64,000 nt of DNA from Parelaphostrongylus tenuis (Eukaryota; Nematoda; Chromadorea; Rhabditida; Metastrongylidae): positions 124,001 through 188,000 of the forward strand of contig JAHQIW010004271.1 of the NCBI GenBank assembly GCA_019055375.1, given 5' to 3'. The notes beneath the pieces were generated by a model that searched no databases, was not told where the DNA came from, and saw only the letters and a list, made by a program, of their open reading frames with translations. A program made the translations under genes and the position numbers. This document shows, piece after piece, positions 41,201 to 50,200 of this stretch (positions are counted from its first letter, which is position 1; every line of letters starts with the position of its first letter).

Positions 41201-44200
41201 TGAAATATGATAGGAGAAACATCGACAAAGCTATCAGTAGCAGAAAAATGGCGATGTTTCTTCCTAAATCCTGAATTTCAAGGAAAAGTCACATGATACA
41301 AAAAACGTGAGCTCTGCTTCCAAAACGTTGTCTTTTTCGTTAGTAGAACATACTCAAAAAGTCGTTTGACGAAGCAAACTTAGTAGGAAAATAGAATTTC
41401 TCAGGCTATTGAATGACTACAAAAAGATGGATGAAAAAAAAAACAAAGTTATAAAATAGCTGAAGATATGTTCTCTTTCACAACAATGTGCTTTTCCCGT
41501 TGATACATAGATAATTTTTTGATACCTGGGCATTCTCTCAAGTGTGAAACTTTTTATAGAAGTCTCCTCTGCTATATTTCATCATTAAATCATCATAATA
41601 TTAACCCTCAGTACCTCAGATTACCAAACATTTTCATATTTCCATTGCAAGGCTTTATGATAAAGACACTCCGCCGCGCCGAGCCACCGCACACGCGGCG
41701 TACGGTTTGAGCTAATAACAGCTCATCTTTGTCAAAGTGTGAATCTTGCGCGCCACTTCACTAGCATCTCCCTACACATCTGACATGAGTTAAAACTGCG
41801 TTTTGCCTATGCTGTGGCGCGTGTTGCCACTACACCACCGATACCTTTGTCTGGTACTAGTCATTATCGAATTAAACTATCGTAGCTGTCAGCACCTCTC
41901 AACACTTTCAGATAGCTTCTCATTATTTCATTCATAGTTTTTTTTAGCTACGATATGAGTATAAATTTTCAGCGGCTGACAATAAAATCGACGAACTTGC
42001 TGCAAACGATCGTGATACTGTTGAAGCGGATGAGAAGCCTTCAGCAGACGAGGACGAAAAAAATTGTGAGGAAGAGGGAGAAGATGGAGAAGATGTAGAC
42101 GGACAAGAACATGATGATGTGCAAGAATCGGAAACGGCGAAGGACGATCCGTTAGTCTCTAATATAATTATGTAACACGTTCAATTTTCTCCCGTTTGCG
42201 GGGAACATTCATCGCAATCTGGCGGATAGTATCATAAGTAAGTGCTCTGTTATTATTTTGATAGTAGTTCTCCTATGTGCCTTGGTTACTTCTGACCGTC
42301 TTCCGCTATCAATTTAGTTGATGTAAATCAATGTGCAGACCTTTTACTTTATTTTCTTTTGATACAAAACTATTGACTTTTGTAGCATCATCGTAAAAAT
42401 TCTGTTTTGTTCCAGGTCTACAGAATTTCCGGATGAAGACAGTCAAGGTGCTCAAGAAGAAGCAATGAGTGTAGATAATGCAGAACATGATTCTACAGAT
42501 GACGAAATGGAGAACGATGGCGAGATCAATGCGGAAGAGATGGGTGATGGCGAAGAAGTAAGCTAGAGACATTTTCAACAGTCCATATCTCGATTACCCA
42601 TTTTACCCAGTTATTTTTATTTTTCACGTTTCTTTTCCTTTGATCGGATTTTTCTTCCATAGGTTACCGAGGAATCCAATATCATGAAAAATGAGTTACA
42701 AGGAACAGAAACTGAACAAAAAATGGATGATTCGAAAACAATGCAGCAAGGATCCGGAGGAGAGCAAAAAAATCAGGAAAAAAATGACAAGACGGGGGTG
42801 TCAATGAAGACATTAGTGAAGATTTTCAAAATGATCAAGAAGAAGGAAATGGGTAAGGGAGGAACTTTTCTTGTAATTCTTTTTTTCATCGTAAGTTTTT
42901 GGAACTTATGAAATGATTTGAAAGGGAACCCTTTACGTAATTTGCATTGTCTTGTACTTTAACCGTTTTGATACCGCCGTTAAAAGAAGGCGGAGGCGAG
43001 TTGATCGCTCGCGCGGCATTCGGATCGATTGACCTACAAATGTTGCGCGTTATTCCCACAGTGTTGTAGTTTCGTAATAAATTTAGTCCTTTAGCGTCAC
43101 TGAAGGGGATTTTGTCACTAATAAAAGATGGAATAACGATTAGAAACTTTAGGAAAGTTATTCATAGTTGGAACAATGCTCCAGCATTTGAAAACAATGA
43201 TCTGTTTGTCAAAAGTGACCATTTAGTATGACAGAATGATAGAATATAGATATAGGTAGAATATGATGGAACAGACCTCAAAAAGGCCAGAGAATCATCA
43301 GGAATTGTCATGACAGAAGGTCTTGTGGGATTTCTCACCATTTGATGATGATAATGTACTTTTAGAATGTCAATATACCTACCAAATTCCCTTACTTCCA
43401 CTGCGGCGAGCGCCAATACAAATTTGCACCCTGAGATGCGACGCCCGCGATTACAGTGGGCTGAACGTGAGGCACGTCGCGCGGCCTAGCAGAGACTGTA
43501 CCAAACCACACGGTACCGAGGGGGTTAACACATTCCGCTCGACCTAAAGGAAGCCTAAGTGTGGAGCGCGATATATGTGCACCGAAATCAGTCCAAATTT
43601 ACTGTGGGTTTCGAGAAGTATATTGTTCATTTCGTAGAAAGGAAAGAGGGAAAAGGAAAATAACACTAGCAAAAAGGAGGCCAATCGATTGCTAGGTTTA
43701 GTGCGCTGTTCAATTGTGTATTAGAAGTATAGTGTCCTAACTGGGCGTAAAGTGTTAACTAATCGGAGTTAAAATCTTCATCGACTTCTTCACTTTTTTT
43801 TTGAATTCCCGACCATAATATAAATATTTGTGCCGTATTGATTCATTTATTTCGTTGAGCGCGAATAAGATTTTGAATGAGTGATCGATTGCATATCTGG
43901 CTCTAGATTCTTTCTATTTTGACTGCCACTTGCAGTGGTATGATGTTATAGTATACCCAATATGTGGAGTGCTGTGGCAAAAACGTTTGCGTCAGCCGGG
44001 ATTCGAACCTAGATCTCACTCTTTCCGGGAGCGTATGCTACCCATTGCACTACCGACGCTCGTTTTGCACAGCACTCTTATTTACGTTACAACGCGTTGT
44101 CTGCCAACAGCCAACCATCGACTGTCTGGCGGGGTAGCCGCTATCGGCACTGAACCCACTTGTGTTGACAGACATTGGATATCGATAAACAGTCTAAATT

Positions 44201-47200
44201 CTTTCTATTTTGACTGCCACTTTCAGTGGTATGATGTTACAGTATACCCAATATGTGGAGTGTGGAAAGAGTATCTGGCTCTACTTTGACTTATGACGTT
44301 GAGAGATCGTGCCCTCTAAATAAATTTTGTACAAGTTTGCCAACCTTGGAGAGGTGGTAGGCTTGGTGAATCTGGGATGTGAAATCGAACCAATGATCGT
44401 TCTATTGTTTGTTTGTAAAGCTTCCCCAATCAACGCACTTCATATGCCATCTGCATTCGTTTAGTCTACAGTAATTCTCTAACTTTTTTCAGCAAAAATG
44501 ACGACCGTGGAGATAAAGGAAAATGTGCAGAATCTGGGAATAACGATGAAGGAAAGGACAGCGAAGAAAAAGAAAATTCGGGTGAAAAGAAGATAGAACA
44601 GAGGGGAAAGCGAGAACTTGCTCAAAACGCTGAGAATGTAGAGGATAAAGAAGAGGGTGAAGGTGAACGAGACGATTCTGGCAATCAAATGCAAGATGCC
44701 CCATCGGCTGAAACAAAGGTTTGCTTTGGTAATATTATCGCTTTATAGCGCGTCAAATATCAAGATGACTTTTTTCTTCGCTGAAAACGTGCTCAATGAA
44801 ATGAAAAAAAAATCGGTTCTTTACCTCGCTATCAATCTCACATCGTGAGTTCTGCAAATTGGGTTTCTTTTTCTGTCCATCGTGTCAGGCTGCGAGTATA
44901 ACTGACTATTATGAACAGCGAGTATATTATTCCGTTCTATAGACTGAGGTCTTATATCCAATCCTTTTCATTGCTTTGCTGATCATCTGCCGTGTTCCAC
45001 AGCATGATCAGCTCATCTATTCTTCGTTTGAAATGAATTTTTCTCAAATCAAGGAGACAAACCATACATTGAAAGGTTCTACGAATTCCAGTCAACGATT
45101 CATGTTGGACATACTGATTGTATCACACGAGAGATCATTCATGTCCTGTGTAGATTACCATAGAATTCTCTACGTGGTTAGAGTTTCAACCAATAACTCA
45201 ATTGCACAGCAGAGCGCTTGTAAGTACGATGAATAGAACAGGAATACGATTACCTATGTTCATGATTAGACTGCGCCTTTATTGAATGCTTTCAAATGTG
45301 ATCCTTAATTTTCTTCACCCACCTCACGCCGTAGGTTACTATATGGAATCTTCCGATGAGATCGCAATCTCGTCTAGCACCTCGCTTTATACTTTTTTTC
45401 TGGGCCCTGCCTCAACTCGACTCGCGTTGTGTATACAGGTGGACGTTGAGGGGGTTTTTTTTATGAAACTTTCTATCATTTTCGATGTGATAATCAGGAA
45501 TTAGAACAGGGTTTCAACATTACCAGAGGCGCGTGCTGCTATTACACCTCCGAGGTCATTGCACTTTCATCACTCTTTCTGAATTTCTCGCCTAGTCAGG
45601 GTGAAACGCGAGTTCAACTCCCGCTTGAGATTCAAAGAATACGCATCGTTTGTCTTGTATAGTTTATGATATAACGTGCGCATCAAATATTACATATGAA
45701 ACAATCTGACAGTGTGAAATAAAAGAGTGCTAGAGAAAGTTAGAAGCAATTTTGTTGAGAAGATGTTCAAGCGATTAATCCATTGCGAATTTTTTTTGCA
45801 ATACAGTAATGTTAATGAATACAGATGATCGGACCTGGATCGTTGGAAGAGGCTAGACAGTCGGCTAAGGATTACGCAACAGATAAACCAAGGAGGACCA
45901 AAGAACCGTTGTTTGGTGGTAAAGAAGTCAACAATGTTGCTCTCGAGAACGACGACAATGCTATTGAGGAGCATCATGCCTCAATTTACCTTGCTTCAGA
46001 GCAGATGTTCAACTTGGTAAGGCAGCAGTGGAAGAAAAGTCCTGAAAATAACCCAGCTTTATTTTTTGTGTATCAGGTGGAGGACTTTACAAAGGAACTA
46101 ACGATTAGTTCAACGAGTAAAGATGAAACGACTGGAGATACTGTATGTGCTCAGTCAGAAGATTTATCAGAAGCAAAAAAACAGTGGACACTGATGAGTC
46201 GAACTGTGGAGATTCTTGCAGCAGAACTTGCGGAGAATCTACGTCTTATTCTCGAGCCTCAAAGAGTTAGCAAGATGCAGTACGTTTTATTCATATTTTG
46301 TCTATTTATCATCAAAATGTTGAATTTTCCTTCCAGAGGTGATTACCGAACCGGAAAACGATTGAACATGCGTCGATTGATTCCTTACATAGCTAGCGAA
46401 TACAGAAAAGATCGGATTTGGATGCGACGAACAAAAGAGGCTCAGCGAGAATACCAGGTAGATCATTCAAATTTGCTAGTGTTACTGAACAAAAGCGAAT
46501 ATGAGTAAATTTACAAATCTTTGACGCTTTTAATTTCAGTGCACACGTGCTTGAAAATAATTACTTCCTTTTCGATTTTTGGAAAATGTATCTCAACATA
46601 TAGTCAATCGTATTAATTTTGAAAAAGTGTTAATTAGTGGTATTTTTTGGAGTCCGGAAATTTTCCTTTCCTTTTCGCTGGGGCGCCGTGGTCGAGTGAT
46701 TGCGATGTTCGTCGCGGCGCCGCGTGGAGCCGAGCTCCATTCCCCCCTCCCCAACTCTCTCCGGCGGTCAACAACAACACCTTATGGAACGCCACAGCTA
46801 AGCTATCCTCGAGATTGCTAGGAGACTCTCGCTCAACCAGTATATTACGCCGTTCAAGAAGAAGATGAAAAACGAATTGAATGCTAGAAGTACTGACCGC
46901 GCAATGGAAAAAGTTTCTGCCGGCACATATCCGTACAAAGAGGCGAAGGAACAAGCGCGATTTTATCCACCAAAATTTGGTGACACCCCCAAATACTTTT
47001 TTGGTGTCTGGAAAAGCCACATTTATCTCCCAAATGAAGCTTCTTAATGAGTTCTTGAAAGGTTTTATCAGACATATTTAACATAGCGATGACACTTAAA
47101 AACGCATCCATTCTTTGGACGCTAGACAAGTCTTTTCTATGATTCATCGTTCTCAGCTTAAGCGCTCCAGTGTTTAAAATAGCTATCCAGTGTGGTCAAA

Positions 47201-50200
47201 AACAAGGATTGTCGCAAGGTTGATAAGAGCAACATGGTCATGAATAATAGTATATAAACCTTTTTTAGGTCTTAATCGCTGTAGATGATTCCGCAAGTAT
47301 GAACGAAAATGGAATCCACCAGGTAAAGCTATATAGTGTCAAATCCTTATCTCATTCATTGAAACAATGAACAGTTGGTGGAACGGTAAAGACGGTAGAA
47401 TGAAAGTAGAAGAATTTCGGCCCCAAACAGTCTCATGGAAAAGTTGTTTCAAAGAGGTAGAGATCCAGGATAGCAAAGTGAATTGATTCGGGGTGCAGAA
47501 ATATTGAGTCGAATCTATAATTGCAGTATCTGAACTGACCATGTAGCGTGTCGGTTTTCAACACTAACGAAATAACATGATAGTCTCCTTGAATTTATAT
47601 ACGTTCAAACTAACACAGAGACGGCTCTAATTACCAATTTTCGCCTGATTTGACGATGAATAATCATTTCTTGATATTCGACAGTTTTCGAGACCTCGTT
47701 CAAAGCAATATATGATCTGATAACATATCCTTTTGTGAGATCTGTTATGACACTTACGATGTGCTAGACACGTGTTTCGGCATAACAGCCTGGTCATTTG
47801 CACGGTGCTTTTCGGTTCGGTCACTTCCTTTCAGCGTCATCAATAGCGCAATGCCTTTCGTTTGAGCCAATATGTAATCTGGATCCTTGTAAATGCATTT
47901 ATCCGCTGACATATAAAGGAATTGACGACGAAGATTTCATACTGTGCACACAAGGTGAAAAGATCATTTCACACTGCAGAGATAACAAATCATTACAAGT
48001 CCACTGATAAGATGCGTTTTCGCCTTAAGCGTTCAGTGTAACATCTTCGTCGTCGATTTCTTCATACGTAAGGGGCTATATCCCTTTACAAGGAATTGGC
48101 TCAAATGAAAGGAATCGTGCTACTGATGAGGCTGTGAGGCCGAGACACATGTCTAACACTTTATAAGTGCCATAACAGACCTCATGAAAGGCTCAAGATA
48201 TGTTGTCAAATCATTTTTTTTAAATCGGCTCATAGTTTGGTGAGCGTGCACAACGTTTGTCACAGATTTGCAACAAAAATTCATAGCAGCCTCGTAAAAG
48301 CTTGTGAAGTAACCATAAGAGAAGCTATTTTTCATGACAAGGATGTTCATAAGGATGTGCATGGGGATGTTTCTGGTCTACGAAGACTTTTGTGACTAGC
48401 AGAGCAAAACGTTTTCGCTAATTGATATAGTATTAGGTGTACTAGCTTTTTATGGCATTTTGGGCTTTACACTTTATGTCTACTGTGTCACAAGGTCAAG
48501 ATTCAAGCATAGGTTCATACTGCATGAGCAAAATTTCACTGAGTTTCTAAAGTGTTCTATTTTAGACAAATTATCTACAGTTGATAGATTAACCTACACT
48601 TCTCTATGCACTAAATGCACCTTTTACTGTGACAGGTCACTTGTGAATCCGTGTGCATTATCGAGGACGCACTGAGGCGATGTGACGCAGGCGCCGTTTC
48701 GGTGTGTTCGTTTGGAAGCGATGTGAAGATCATAAGTGCTTTTTAGTGATCATATGATGTACGGGCCGGAATTACTACAAAAGGTAGCGTTTAGAAAAAC
48801 ATTTGCAAAACTTCCTCTTATCTCACAGTTTCAGTTAACATTCAACCAATCGTCAACAGATCTATTGTTGCTTTTGAATTCATCACGCCAGATGCTCTGT
48901 GATGTTCGAACCCAAGCTAGTGAACAACTGCTTATCATTATATCTGATGGAAGAGGAGCGCTGGCACAAGGAGCCGAGAAGGCAAGTGCTCCAAAACGTA
49001 CATATCCAAGTTTTTCCGAATGAATGTAAACTGTTGTACGAGGTGATATGCGGTATAGCATAAAAATTATTAGGCACACCATGATCTCAGATATGGTGAG
49101 TCTGTGTCTGATAATGGCTTTGCTACACTCGTTCGTCCTAATTTTTACTACCACTTTGGAATTATTTGCATTATTATTACCGTTTTATCAGTAGATCGGA
49201 ACTTCAAAATCTAATTAAAGGAATTCTGCATCATTTTTCCAGATCAGAACTGCTCTATCAACTCTGCAAGGAGTGACAGTGCTGTTCGTGATTCTTAATT
49301 GTGGACCTAAGTCGATATATGACCTATCAGTTGCAACTTTTCAAGGGGAAAATGTGGTATGCTATAATACATTCTAATTACGAAGAGAGTGCAGAGAAAG
49401 TAGTTTTCAGGTCTTGATAGAACTTTGTACAGTACTGAAATTTAGAGCACAACTTTAACATATAATGTAGATTTTACATATCTTAGTTTGAGGTAAAAAT
49501 CAAAATTTCACTGGCTTCTTTGAAATCTCGTATTTTTTTGAAGGCAGAGTTGTTTTTCTCCTAATAGTGATTATGGGAAACAGAATCGTAGGAATTACTT
49601 ACTTACTTACTTGGATGACTCGTCTTCACTAATATTGCGAGCTCTAGCACAGCGTTAACTGTGCTGGTTTACCTATTTGTTCTCTGGAGTCCAGAGGTAA
49701 GCGTAGCCAGAGCTTCCACAAATCGTCACCACATAAAAGCAGTCGCCGGCCCTTGTGGATCAGAGGGGGACTACCACCTTGCGACTAATGGCTTCCAAGA
49801 CGGCGGTCATTCCCGGGATGGTTTACTCTTAATTGGGTTTTCCATATGGGACCGTGGAGCTAGTTTATATAAATGTTCTTTCGTGGTACAAGGTCTACAA
49901 GGACGAAACTATTTCGAGGTACAAGGCTACAGCAGGAAAACTTATTTCGACATTCTCATTTTCGTTATAATTTTTTTTTAGCATCCACAGTCAAACTATA
50001 CAATCTTTCGCTAACCCGAGAAAATACACCAGCGTATTTTATATCTCCTGTAGTGCCTACTCTATTACATCGAGACTTACAAAAGTTCTTTGCAGATTCT
50101 GCGGCCGTATTTGGAAACTTTCCCGTTTCCGTTCTACGTTGTCGTAAAAACGGTTACTCAGCTTCCTTCGGTTCTCGCTGAATCCATAAGGCAATGGTTT

